The position numbers were made by a program, and so were the translations under genes. Shown here one piece after another: positions 1 to 6,434 of a stretch of DNA of 11,806 nucleotides. How positions within the stretch are numbered: position 1 is the stretch's first letter; every line of letters starts with the position of its first letter. A model generated the notes under the pieces. It did no database searches. It saw only the letters and a program-made list of their open reading frames with translations, and had not been told where the DNA came from. Source of the DNA: Scytonema sp. UIC 10036 (GTDB lineage Bacteria > Cyanobacteriota > Cyanobacteriia > Cyanobacteriales > Nostocaceae); the NCBI RefSeq assembly GCF_009725235.1, contig NZ_WJFC01000306.1:1-11806 (forward strand). The letters run 5' to 3'.

Positions 1-77
1 CATAATTCATAATTCATAATTCATAATTCATAATTCATAATTCATAATTCATAATTCATAATTCATAATTCATAATT
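1..77. repeat. Heptanucleotide tandem repeat (STRR-type), 11 perfect units
   Basis: Eleven uninterrupted copies of CATAATT (AATTATG on the other strand) run from the window edge to position 77, so the array may be longer than seen. Short tandem heptamers are a known feature of heterocystous cyanobacteria (STRR sequences). Because 7 is not divisible by 3, the array presents every codon phase once per 21 nt: TGA appears in all minus-strand frames and TAA in all plus-strand frames, so nothing can be translated through it. The last six codons and the stop of the adjacent minus-strand gene lie in this array. Confidence 0.95.
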
Positions 78-289
78 TCTTGTACTAATTTTGTTTCTGT
101 TCCAAATTCTTTCCGCCAGTCTTCTAGGGATTCTTGGGCAGCATTGGGTTCTGCTTTGTCAAGGGAAGGTTCTGTAAAATACTCATAAACTCCTTCATAG
201 GGATTTTCTAGACTATATAAACCGGGATTGACTTCTCTTACCTTTAATTTATGGTTTGGTAACGGTTGAATTCCACTTGGATCTATCAT
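56..289 (-). CDS. Small acidic hypothetical protein (77 aa) in operon with patatin
   Basis: I do not recognise this family. The protein has 77 residues and is acidic, with about 15 Asp/Glu against 7 Lys/Arg. The first third is rich in Pro and Gly, and the C-terminal half looks helical and charged. No signal peptide, membrane segment or known motif is visible. The ATG at 287-289 is supported by a good Shine-Dalgarno sequence (AGGAGA) that overlaps the TAG stop of the upstream phospholipase gene; the gap is 8 nt, so translational coupling is likely. The last residues (IMNYEL) and the TGA stop are encoded by the AATTATG heptamer array, so the original C-terminus may have been replaced by repeat sequence. 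Tight coupling suggests a job linked to the phospholipase, such as partner, inhibitor or activator; this is inference only. A non-functional small ORF cannot be excluded, but the RBS and spacing favour a real gene. Confidence 0.72.
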   Translation of the reverse strand: MIDPSGIQPLPNHKLKVREVNPGLYSLENPYEGVYEYFTEPSLDKAEPNAAQESLEDWRKEFGTETKLVQEIMNYEL

Positions 290-297
290 CTTGTCTC

Positions 298-1905
298 CTA
301 CTTTAAGGTTCCTGAGAGTATACTCGCTCCTACCATCATAGTTCGATATATCTGAGTTAGCATATCTTGTGAATTGAGCACTTCTTCAATTTCAGTAGCG
401 GTATCAAGGGTGAGAATCCCAATTAATTCGTAATTGTCAATTATCTTTTGAAAATTTGTGGTTTCTAATTGAATCATTTTTTCCAAGTCTTCTTCTGTTA
501 TTTCTGTAATGGTTTTCCAATTGAATATCGGTACAGTTACTATAGTTTTTCGATCTTTCGGAATTTTGTTGACTTGGGGTTTTGTCATGTTAAATACAGA
601 CGGTTCTTGTTTTAAGTTCTTAACATTTAGTAAAAAAAACTTTCGCTCTCTCCACGATTCTCCCCAAGCACCTTTGTTATTTCTATCTATTTGCCAATCT
701 ACATCTGGATCTTCATCCATCTTGTATTGATATGCGATCGCAAACCGATTTTCCTCTTTTGGTAGCATGATATAGGAACGGCAATTTCTGAGATTTGTGC
801 TTTCTTCTATTTCTCTAACAATTGTTTTAAGAGTCGGTTTCACCAAATAAGGCGGAGCGTGTAAAGCTTGCAGTTGCTCGATAGTATTTGTGGCTTTTTT
901 CCACTGGGGTAAATTTAATGCTAGAAAGCTAGCCGTTGCACTATATCCCCGATAAAAAAGATTTTCTCTTAATTCTACATCGATAGAAAAATCTAGAGTT
1001 TTAACGCTAGCTGGTATGGGAACACGCACGTGGTAAACTTTGTCTGTTACAGACCTAAGTAGATCGTCACTGGAATCTATTATAGTCGATAACATATCAG
1101 CGCAAAACTGACCAAATTCATATTTATGTTTTGTGTGAGAAGATTTTGGATTGTCTTGACTGTATAAATCAAAGGCGATAACGGGTTTGGAGTTTTTCCT
1201 TTGCTCTTCTTTAAAGAGAAAGACTGGCAAATTACTACTTAAACCCCCATCTACCAAAACGCGATCGCCCTCTATGACGGGAGTAAACACAAAGGGATAG
1301 CTTATAGATGCTCTAACGGCTTTAATGACAGAATAATTTAATGCTTCTTCCCCTTCTCCTTGAGGATAGACAACAGCTTTGTGACTTGTAACATCTGAAG
1401 CTACAATTTTGAGAGGAAAACATCCTATATCTTTGAGATTTTGAAAAGTAATATCTGTTGCATTTTTCAGTTGTTCTTTTAAAGAAGATTCACTGTTTTC
1501 CACTTTCTGACTGTTTTGGATCTTCTTTAAAAGAAAATGAGTGAGTTTGTTACCATTACAAAAACCAAAATTTTGTCTGAGTTCATTAATTAAATCTAAA
1601 TTTTTTAATAAAACTAAATCTTTGGAAATACTTTTAGCCAGATTTTGTGGTAGTTGTTTGAAACGTTGTAATTTTCTTTCTGCATCATCTAAAAAGTCAT
1701 GAAAATTAATTTCCTCTACCATAATCTTTCTAATTTCTTCTGGGGAGTAGCCCACATTTGCCAGTAAAGCTACGATACTCCCTGCTGATGTTCCGCCGTA
1801 ACCTATGAATTTTATACCCTGTTCTGCTGCTGCTTTTAAACACCCGACTAATGCAGCACCCTTGACTCCACCACCATCTAAAATAGCGTAAGCTTCCACT
1901 GACAT
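298..1905 (-). CDS. Patatin-like phospholipase (535 aa)
   Basis: This is a predicted acyl hydrolase of the patatin family, which cleaves fatty-acyl esters of phospholipids with a Ser-Asp dyad. The signature elements are all present: the glycine-rich oxyanion loop DGGGVKG (residues 10-16), the nucleophile elbow GTSAG (38-42, Ser40), the conserved ASDVTS strand (169-174), RASISYP (198-204), and the catalytic DGG (Asp219). The catalytic domain fills roughly residues 1-300; residues about 330-535 form an extra C-terminal region I cannot assign, making the protein longer than a minimal patatin domain. No signal peptide or clear membrane helix is seen, so it is probably cytosolic or membrane-peripheral. 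The ATG at 1903-1905 has an upstream AGAGGA Shine-Dalgarno. It is followed 8 nt later by a small acidic protein gene and is divergent from a DUF4291 gene. Two HIP1 sites (734, 1261) lie in it. Patatins occur in lipid turnover and in some anti-phage systems, but no nucleotide cyclase or other CBASS partner is present here. Confidence 0.93.
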   Translation of the reverse strand: MSVEAYAILDGGGVKGAALVGCLKAAAEQGIKFIGYGGTSAGSIVALLANVGYSPEEIRKIMVEEINFHDFLDDAERKLQRFKQLPQNLAKSISKDLVLLKNLDLINELRQNFGFCNGNKLTHFLLKKIQNSQKVENSESSLKEQLKNATDITFQNLKDIGCFPLKIVASDVTSHKAVVYPQGEGEEALNYSVIKAVRASISYPFVFTPVIEGDRVLVDGGLSSNLPVFLFKEEQRKNSKPVIAFDLYSQDNPKSSHTKHKYEFGQFCADMLSTIIDSSDDLLRSVTDKVYHVRVPIPASVKTLDFSIDVELRENLFYRGYSATASFLALNLPQWKKATNTIEQLQALHAPPYLVKPTLKTIVREIEESTNLRNCRSYIMLPKEENRFAIAYQYKMDEDPDVDWQIDRNNKGAWGESWRERKFFLLNVKNLKQEPSVFNMTKPQVNKIPKDRKTIVTVPIFNWKTITEITEEDLEKMIQLETTNFQKIIDNYELIGILTLDTATEIEEVLNSQDMLTQIYRTMMVGASILSGTLK

Positions 1906-1906
1906 G

Positions 1907-1973
1907 GAAAAGTATCCTCTACATCGCTTTTCTCTCTATCTATTTTGACGTGTCGTCGCTGCTGATACTTTTC
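1907..1973 (-). promoter_or_regulatory. Inverted repeat in the patatin leader, touching the start codon
   Basis: Perfect 10-bp arms GAAAAGTATC (1907-1916) and GATACTTTTC (1964-1973) are separated by 47 bp. In the patatin transcript the second arm ends one nucleotide before the ATG and overlaps the edge of the AGAGGA Shine-Dalgarno (complement of 1915-1920). Pairing would close the leader into a stem-loop next to the start and could affect initiation. The arms are directly visible; any regulatory role is inference. Confidence 0.4.
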
Positions 1974-2013
1974 TTGTTTTGTAGTATAATTGTAGTATAA
2001 AAGATTATTTCAA
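1974..2013. promoter_or_regulatory. Overlapping divergent promoter candidates on a tandem 11-bp repeat
   Basis: TTGTAGTATAA occurs twice head to tail (1979-1989, 1990-2000). For the plus-strand DUF4291 gene, TTGTTT (1974-1979), a 16-bp spacer and TATAAA (1996-2001) form a plausible -35/-10 pair, and a perfect TATAAT lies at 1985-1990. For the minus-strand patatin gene, TTGAAA (complement of 2008-2013), a 19-bp spacer and TATACT (complement of 1983-1988) is a weaker candidate. The 11-bp period, about one helical turn, could also be an operator. The repeats are seen; the promoter assignments are inference. Confidence 0.42.
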
Positions 2014-2025
2014 GATATTATTAAG

Positions 2026-2619
2026 ATGCAACAACAAATCCTCGCCGCTTATGATAAGGAAGGTATTTTTGTTTATCAAGCGTTTAAACCCTCTATTGCT
2101 GATGAAGCTGTACTGAAAGGTACTTTTGGCAAAGGCTTTAATTTAGAAAGGATGACTTGGATCAAGCCATCTTTCGGTTGGATGTTGTATCGCTCTGGTT
2201 ATGCAAGCAAGCACAGACAAGAACGTATTTTGAAAATAAAACTCAGCCATGAAGGTTTTCAGACAATTCTAGCTCAAGGAATCCCTACAACTTGCGAGCG
2301 CAACATTTTTGCTTCTGAACAAGAGTGGAGACGAGCATTAGACAACTCAGAAGTACGATATCAATGGGACCCCGACCGAAATTTATCACTCCATCGACTC
2401 GAACGCCGTGCTCTACAGATAGGAATTCGTGGCGGTATGGTGCAACAATACGTCAATACTTGGATTTTATCCATAGAAGATGTGACCCAATTAGCTCATG
2501 ATATCAAAGTCGCTGTAGAAACAAAGCAGGAACAAATGCCAGAAGTTCCTCAAGAACGTGTCTATGAGGTGAATTCAGAAATTCAAAAAATTTTAGGTAT
2601 ATCAGCCCTGTCAAGGTGA
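2026..2619 (+). CDS. DUF4291 family protein (197 aa)
   Basis: The protein matches DUF4291 as I know the family: an N-terminal AAYDKEGIFVYQAF segment (residues 8-21), the hallmark MTWIKPSFGWMLYRSGYA (43-60), RYQWDPDRNL (110-119), LQIGIRGG (130-137) and a Trp-containing strand near 145. The length is about that expected for the family. The biochemical function is not established to my knowledge. It looks like a single globular cytosolic domain with no signal peptide or membrane segment. The ATG at 2026 lies 24 nt after a TATAAA box and lacks a strong Shine-Dalgarno, which is common in cyanobacteria. The last five codons and stop (SALSR-TGA) fall inside the left arm of a palindromic repeat, so the extreme C-terminus is probably repeat-derived. 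The gene is divergent from the patatin gene and shares its regulatory spacer, and is convergent with the downstream dehydrogenase gene. Confidence 0.88.
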   Translation: MQQQILAAYDKEGIFVYQAFKPSIADEAVLKGTFGKGFNLERMTWIKPSFGWMLYRSGYASKHRQERILKIKLSHEGFQTILAQGIPTTCERNIFASEQEWRRALDNSEVRYQWDPDRNLSLHRLERRALQIGIRGGMVQQYVNTWILSIEDVTQLAHDIKVAVETKQEQMPEVPQERVYEVNSEIQKILGISALSR

Positions 2620-2789
2620 CTCACAAAATTGTGATTCAGGTGGCAATTCCTCATTTTTTTCCTCTGCGCTCTGGTGCGCCATCTGCGGTTAAATAAATTA
2701 CTTTAAAACCGCAGAGGCGCAGAGTACACAGAGGTAAGAGGTGAGAAGACGATTGATTTCCTGAAATTTTAATCCACCTTGACAGGGCT
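2604..2789. repeat. Palindromic element with 15-bp terminal inverted repeats
   Basis: AGCCCTGTCAAGGTG (2604-2618) is matched perfectly and inverted at 2775-2789. Inside lies a second imperfect stem of about 28 nt per side (2661-2690 against 2707-2734), centred on TCTGCGGTT/AACCGCAGA with an A/T-rich loop. A further small palindrome, TCACAA-AA-TTGTGA, is at 2621-2634. The element fills the space between two convergent genes and supplies the end of the DUF4291 gene. Size and inverted ends resemble a MITE or a cyanobacterial intergenic repeat; no transposase and no clear target duplication are seen. It could also act as a two-way transcription terminator. Confidence 0.75.
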
Positions 2790-2802
2790 AGCAGTGCCTA
2801 CC

Positions 2803-3801
2803 TTACATAGTAGGTATTCTAGCTAACTGAGAACTGCTATATTTCATTTCTAACAGTCCTTCTTGTCGTGAAATTATTGGTGTGTAACCCAGTTCGCGCC
2901 GAGCTTTGGTATCATCTACCGTGACTTCAGATCCTATTAGAGACAAGGCTGTTCGGGTGATAGGAGGTAAACCCTCAAGTTTTAACAACGTCCATGCTTT
3001 CTCTAAAATCCATGCCCATGCCCAAACTAACCAACGTGGTAAACTGCGTGTTCCTGGTTCAACTCCTTGAGTATGTAATAAGTTTGTAATAAAGCGGCGG
3101 AATTCTACAGGCTCACCATCAGTGATGAAATAGATTTCACCTCCCTTTCCTCTTTCTGACGCCAGAATCAAACCTTCACACAAATTTTTGACATGACAGG
3201 TAGAAGTCAAATACCGACCTCCGGAAATCCAGGCAAACTCTTGATTGTGGATTGCTTTAATAAAACGCGCTAACAATGTGGTGTCTCCTTTTCCCCAAAC
3301 AAAACGCGGACGCACCACGACTGTTGTGAGTTCATCTGAGTTTGCTGCGATCGCTTTTGTTTCTGCGATCGCTTTAGTCAGTGCGTAAAAACCCAATGGC
3401 TTTTCTGGAAGGCGTTGGGTTTCATCTGCATTAACGATCGCTTTTCCTTCTATCAATACCGCATCCGTACTCACGTATACAAGGCGCGATACACCTGTTT
3501 CTTTTGCAACGGCGATAATTTGTTCTGTTCCACGAATATTAACTTCTTGGAAGTCCTCGAAAACTCCCCAGTCATCTACCTTTGCTGCTAGGTGAAATAC
3601 AACCGTACACCCTGTCATCCCAGACTTTAAAACTTGCGGATCGTTGATATCCCCAAAGATTGGAATAGCTCCATAAGACTCGATCAGTTCAATTTCAGCC
3701 TCCCATTTGACAAGCGATCGCACTTCAACACCTCGTTGTACAAGAGCCGTTATCAAATTGCGACCAACAAACCCCGATCCACCTGTAACAAAAGCACGCA
3801 T
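2803..3801 (-). CDS. NAD(P)-dependent epimerase/dehydrogenase, extended SDR family (332 aa)
   Basis: This is an extended short-chain dehydrogenase/reductase, close to the 3-beta-hydroxysteroid dehydrogenase/NAD-dependent epimerase group. The Rossmann nucleotide-binding motif TGGSGFVG is at residues 6-13, the HLAA strand end at 70-73, the Ser/Thr position STDA at 111-114, the catalytic pair Tyr139-Lys143 (FYALTKA), and RPRFVWG at 164-170. The length is typical. A Trp-rich hydrophobic stretch near residues 257-270 (LVWAWAWILEKAW) may contact a membrane or a lipid-like substrate, as in sterol- or isoprenoid-acting relatives; the true substrate cannot be read from sequence. The ATG at 3799-3801 has a strong AAGGAGA Shine-Dalgarno at proper spacing. 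The gene appears to be a single transcription unit, convergent with the DUF4291 gene. Three HIP1 sites (3347, 3365, 3714) lie inside it. There is no sugar-nucleotide pathway gene nearby to narrow its role. Confidence 0.92.
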   Translation of the reverse strand: MRAFVTGGSGFVGRNLITALVQRGVEVRSLVKWEAEIELIESYGAIPIFGDINDPQVLKSGMTGCTVVFHLAAKVDDWGVFEDFQEVNIRGTEQIIAVAKETGVSRLVYVSTDAVLIEGKAIVNADETQRLPEKPLGFYALTKAIAETKAIAANSDELTTVVVRPRFVWGKGDTTLLARFIKAIHNQEFAWISGGRYLTSTCHVKNLCEGLILASERGKGGEIYFITDGEPVEFRRFITNLLHTQGVEPGTRSLPRWLVWAWAWILEKAWTLLKLEGLPPITRTALSLIGSEVTVDDTKARRELGYTPIISRQEGLLEMKYSSSQLARIPTM

Positions 3802-4145
3802 CTGTTTATCTCCTTAATTTGAGTGCCTTAACTATCTCACTTAAAAAAGACACAATTTAATCGGACGGAAGCGAAACGTGCTTTTTAATTGTTAAAAACA
3901 CGCAGAAGTTGCTAAATTTTTCACTAAGCTTTAAGGAAATTTGCGATGATACTTAAAGCACTATATGGAGGGAAAAAACTTCACTTCTTGGTCTTCTTCA
4001 TACTCTAAAGTTTGAGGAGTACACTATTTCTCAAAAGCACGGCATAGCCCCAATTTAATTGAAAGAATTCCCATAATTTATAGTATAGATAATTTAAGAA
4101 AAATTGACATCAGACTTTAGTCATAATAGCAGTTAAGACAAAAGT

Positions 4146-4230
4146 ACCCCACCCTAACCCTCCCCGATGGATTGGGGAGGGAACCCGTTTTTCTATTTCC
4201 CCCTTTCCAAGGGGGGATTAAGGGGGGTAA
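4146..4230. repeat. C/G-rich double-hairpin intergenic repeat, copy 1
   Basis: Two small hairpins in a row: CCCTCCCC (4158-4165) pairs with GGGGAGGG (4174-4181), and CCCCCTT (4199-4205) pairs with AAGGGGG (4209-4215). The outer ends (ACCCC..CCCTAACCC and ATTAAGGGGGGT) are roughly inverted to each other, so the whole unit is an imperfect palindrome. A second copy in the same orientation is at 5899-5981; the two share an identical 22 bp at their right ends (4209-4230 and 5960-5981). Repeats of this composition are common between genes in filamentous cyanobacteria. Confidence 0.85.
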
Positions 4231-4326
4231 TAATACCATAAAAATCACAGCTTACAACTTTTCAAATATCCTCTTAGGAACATTATAAATATATTGTTTA
4301 GTTAATAGAAAACAATTTGAAATTAA

Positions 4327-4383
4327 GTAGGTAGGGCTAAAGCCCACTATATTATATTGATGGTATGCTTTAGCCCTACCTAC
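4327..4383. repeat. 17-bp perfect inverted repeat downstream of the PAS kinase
   Basis: GTAGGTAGGGCTAAAGC (4327-4343) is matched perfectly and inverted at 4367-4383, with a 23-nt A/T-rich loop. It begins about 40 nt past the kinase stop, and on the minus strand it would form a strong RNA hairpin followed by a T-containing but not pure T tract (CTTAATTTC). It could therefore end or protect the 3' end of the kinase transcript. Equally, it may simply be a dispersed cyanobacterial repeat. Confidence 0.8.
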
Positions 4384-4423
4384 ATTTAAGATTTTCTATA
4401 CTGCTCTCAATCTTCTGCCTTCA

Positions 4424-5854
4424 TCATAAAGGAATAGTAAAAAAGAAGGTGCTGCCCACATCTATTTGACTTTCAACCCAAATTTTTCCATCATGTTGTT
4501 GTATAATACTGCGACAAATTGCTAAACCTAAACCAGTTCCACCATGCTTGCGAGAATCTGTTGCATCGACTTGATGGAAACGTTCAAAAATAGTTTCTAT
4601 GTTGTTTGTCGGTATACCTCTGCCTTGGTCTTGAACTTTAAATAAAACCACAGGAGAACCATCATTTTTTTCGGTTATTTTTTCTGCTATCATTGTAATT
4701 GTAGAATTTTTAGGGGAAAATTTGATAGCATTACTTAACAAATTTGTCAAAACTTGGATAATGCGATCGCTATCTACGACCACTTCAAGAGATTGAGTTA
4801 TAATTGATATTTTAATATCAAAATTATTAGCTGTCAGCTGCATTATCTCTGCTGCTTTAGTTAACAATTTATTAGTTTCATATTTTTGTTTATATAAAAT
4901 CATTTTTCCAGACTGCAATCTTTCTAAATCTAAAATATCGTTCACCAATCTCACCAGACGTTCCGCGTTTTCGGAAGTAATTTGAATCAAACGCTTACCC
5001 TTTTCTGACTCAGGAGATACTAAACCAGTTGCCAACAAGTTTAAACCTCCATGTATTGAAGTCAGAGGAGTACGAAGTTCGTGGCTGACAATAGAGATAA
5101 ACTCATCTTTGATTTTGTCCAATGCGTAACGTTGGGTAATGTCCTCCCCAATGCTCATAATACCTACAATTCTGCCTTTTGAATCTCGCAGTACAGTATG
5201 GTTCCAAGCAATCAGTCGTTCTTCTCCAGATTTGGTAAGAATATAGTTGTGATAATGAAGGTGTAATTCGTGCTGTAACATTTCCGCAAAAAAATCTTTT
5301 ACACCCTGTTGTTGATGCTGGGGAATACAATTTTCAATCCAATCTTTTCCTAAAATTTCATCTTGTGTATAACCAGTTAATCTTAAAAAGAAAGGATTGA
5401 GGTATTCAACTTTACCCGTACTGTCAAGCCCTGCAACCAGCAACTGCACGTTTTCTAACAAGTTGCGCCAGCGACGTTCGGCTTCTCGAAGTTGAGCATC
5501 TATGTCTTGCTGGCGTTTGATGACATCTTCCAAAATACCGATGGATCTGTGCAGATGTAAATTTGTTTTAGTTAATTCCGATGTTCGCTCAGCCACTTTC
5601 ATTTCTAATTCGGCTTTTGCTTTTTGCAGTGCGACTTCCGCTTCATTACGTGCCAATTGTTCGCATAATATGAGATTGACTAATTGTTCTGCATTTTGTA
5701 ATATCAAAACTTTTTGAGCTTGAGCATCGGATATATCTAAAGGAGCGTTCTCACCCATGGTAATAGCTCTTAAAGTTTCTTTTAAAATTTGGATTTGATG
5801 GCGCAGGGTTGCATTCTCAAGTTCAATATCTTGATTTTTTGTCACTACAATCAC
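4424..5854 (-). CDS. PAS-domain sensor histidine kinase (476 aa)
   Basis: This is a soluble orthodox histidine kinase that autophosphorylates on His and passes phosphate to a receiver. Order: N-terminal coiled coil (about 10-130, with the AERTSEL signature near 88-94), one PAS domain (about 128-242, including YLNPFFLRLTGYT), and the HisKA H-box FISIVSHELRTPL (252-264, His258). The HATPase follows, with N-box NLLSNAIKFS (371-380), G1 DQGRGIP (409-415), F-box IFERF (422-426) and G2 GGTGLGLAI (438-446). All catalytic motifs look intact. No membrane segment is present. The start used is GTG (complement of 5852-5854) without a clear Shine-Dalgarno; ATG at residue 33 with AAGAG upstream is an alternative, but residues 8-33 read like real heptad sequence. 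It is divergent from a stand-alone receiver gene 580 bp away, a possible partner. The PAS ligand is unknown. Confidence 0.93.
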   Translation of the reverse strand: MIVVTKNQDIELENATLRHQIQILKETLRAITMGENAPLDISDAQAQKVLILQNAEQLVNLILCEQLARNEAEVALQKAKAELEMKVAERTSELTKTNLHLHRSIGILEDVIKRQQDIDAQLREAERRWRNLLENVQLLVAGLDSTGKVEYLNPFFLRLTGYTQDEILGKDWIENCIPQHQQQGVKDFFAEMLQHELHLHYHNYILTKSGEERLIAWNHTVLRDSKGRIVGIMSIGEDITQRYALDKIKDEFISIVSHELRTPLTSIHGGLNLLATGLVSPESEKGKRLIQITSENAERLVRLVNDILDLERLQSGKMILYKQKYETNKLLTKAAEIMQLTANNFDIKISIITQSLEVVVDSDRIIQVLTNLLSNAIKFSPKNSTITMIAEKITEKNDGSPVVLFKVQDQGRGIPTNNIETIFERFHQVDATDSRKHGGTGLGLAICRSIIQQHDGKIWVESQIDVGSTFFFTIPL

Positions 5855-6434
5855 CTAATTTCTTATACCAATTTTTTATGAAGCCACACATTATTTTTAC
5901 CCCTCCTAACCTCCCCTTATAAAGGGGAGGGACTTAAATTTCCTTAATCCCCCCTTTATAAGGGGGGATTAAGGGGGGTAAGGAAAGATAAAGGCAGGCG
6001 GTAAGGTTCTTTCTATGCATCTTCATCTGAAAACGGTATTAAATATTTTGAGCAGATAATTGCGGTATCCTCCAAACCGCTTAAAAGGAATGTAATATAT
6101 AATACTTTTTGTCATCATTTTTTGGCTGCAATATGCTTTAATTCCATAACATAAATTATCATTTGCTTCTGACACACTGGAGTGACAGCTGCAACTATTT
6201 CAGTTGAAGCTAAGATTTAAGCAACTAACCTTTCATTTTGATGTATTATTTTTATCTATTGTAGTATTACATTTTTTTAAATTTTGGCAAAATTCACAAA
6301 TTATTCACAATCTAAAGTTAACGTCTTATTTAACAATTGATTGTGAACTGCAAACTCCGAAAAAGATTGGGGATAAATTTTATAGTCTCTATTTTTAAGC
6401 GTAAATAGGCACAGATAGGAAATAAAGGAAAAAT
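5855..6434. other. 580-bp gene-free divergent region between kinase and receiver
   Basis: This spacer should hold the promoters of both flanking genes. A C/G-rich repeat occupies 5899-5981. Past about 6100 the sequence is very A+T-rich. ATTCACAA occurs twice, 11 bp apart (6292-6299, 6303-6310), as do two TTAAC boxes (6318-6322, 6330-6334), which could be operator half-sites. TATAGT at 6381-6386 is a possible -10 for the receiver gene but lacks a good -35. An open frame at 6204-6398 has a poor start and unconvincing composition and is not called. Confidence 0.5.
5899..5981. repeat. C/G-rich double-hairpin intergenic repeat, copy 2
   Basis: This has the same layout and orientation as the repeat at 4146-4230. 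Hairpin 1 is CCTCCCCTT (5910-5918) with AAGGGGAGG (5922-5930). Hairpin 2 has perfect 15-bp arms (5942-5956 and 5960-5974) around the 3-nt loop TAT. It lies about 45 bp upstream of the PAS kinase start, so it may fall in or near that gene's promoter or leader. Confidence 0.87.

Larger units (their letters stand above)
3802..4423. other. 622-bp gene-free region with palindromic repeats
   Basis: No convincing gene was found on either strand. The A+T-rich left part (3802-4140) should hold the dehydrogenase promoter on the minus strand. It also contains a hairpin with one bulge, CGTG-C-TTTTTAA against TTAAAAA-CACG, at 3877-3902. The right part carries a C/G-rich palindromic repeat (4146-4230) and a 17-bp inverted repeat (4327-4383), listed separately. 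TTGACA at 4104-4109 has no -10 element at usable spacing. No RNA gene is recognised. Confidence 0.6.

Noticed and set aside
1..77. Possible CRISPR array
   Set aside because: The unit is only 7 bp with no spacers; it is a simple tandem repeat. The same applies to 10194-10235.
298..1905. Patatin as the effector of a CBASS anti-phage system
   Set aside because: No nucleotide cyclase, ubiquitin-like or HORMA/TRIP13 partner is in the window; patatins have many housekeeping roles.
2621..2634. TCACAAAATTGTGA as a CRP/NtcA-type operator
   Set aside because: The arms are inverted relative to the CRP consensus TGTGA-N6-TCACA, it does not match GTA-N8-TAC, and it lies after a stop codon inside a repeat element.
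3877..3902. Hairpin near 3890 as a rho-independent terminator
   Set aside because: The stem is mostly A/T, has no T tract after it, and no gene ends nearby.
4104..4129. TTGACA with CATAAT/TAATAG as a promoter
   Set aside because: Spacing is 12-14 bp, too short for a sigma-70 promoter, and no gene follows on the plus strand.
5103..5330. Minus-strand frame inside the PAS kinase
   Set aside because: It lies wholly within the intact kinase gene in another frame, with no motif of its own.
6204..6398. Plus-strand open frame of 64 codons before the receiver gene
   Set aside because: Very A+T-rich sequence, Phe/Leu/Lys-heavy translation, no Shine-Dalgarno and no recognisable motif; it fits chance in a spacer.
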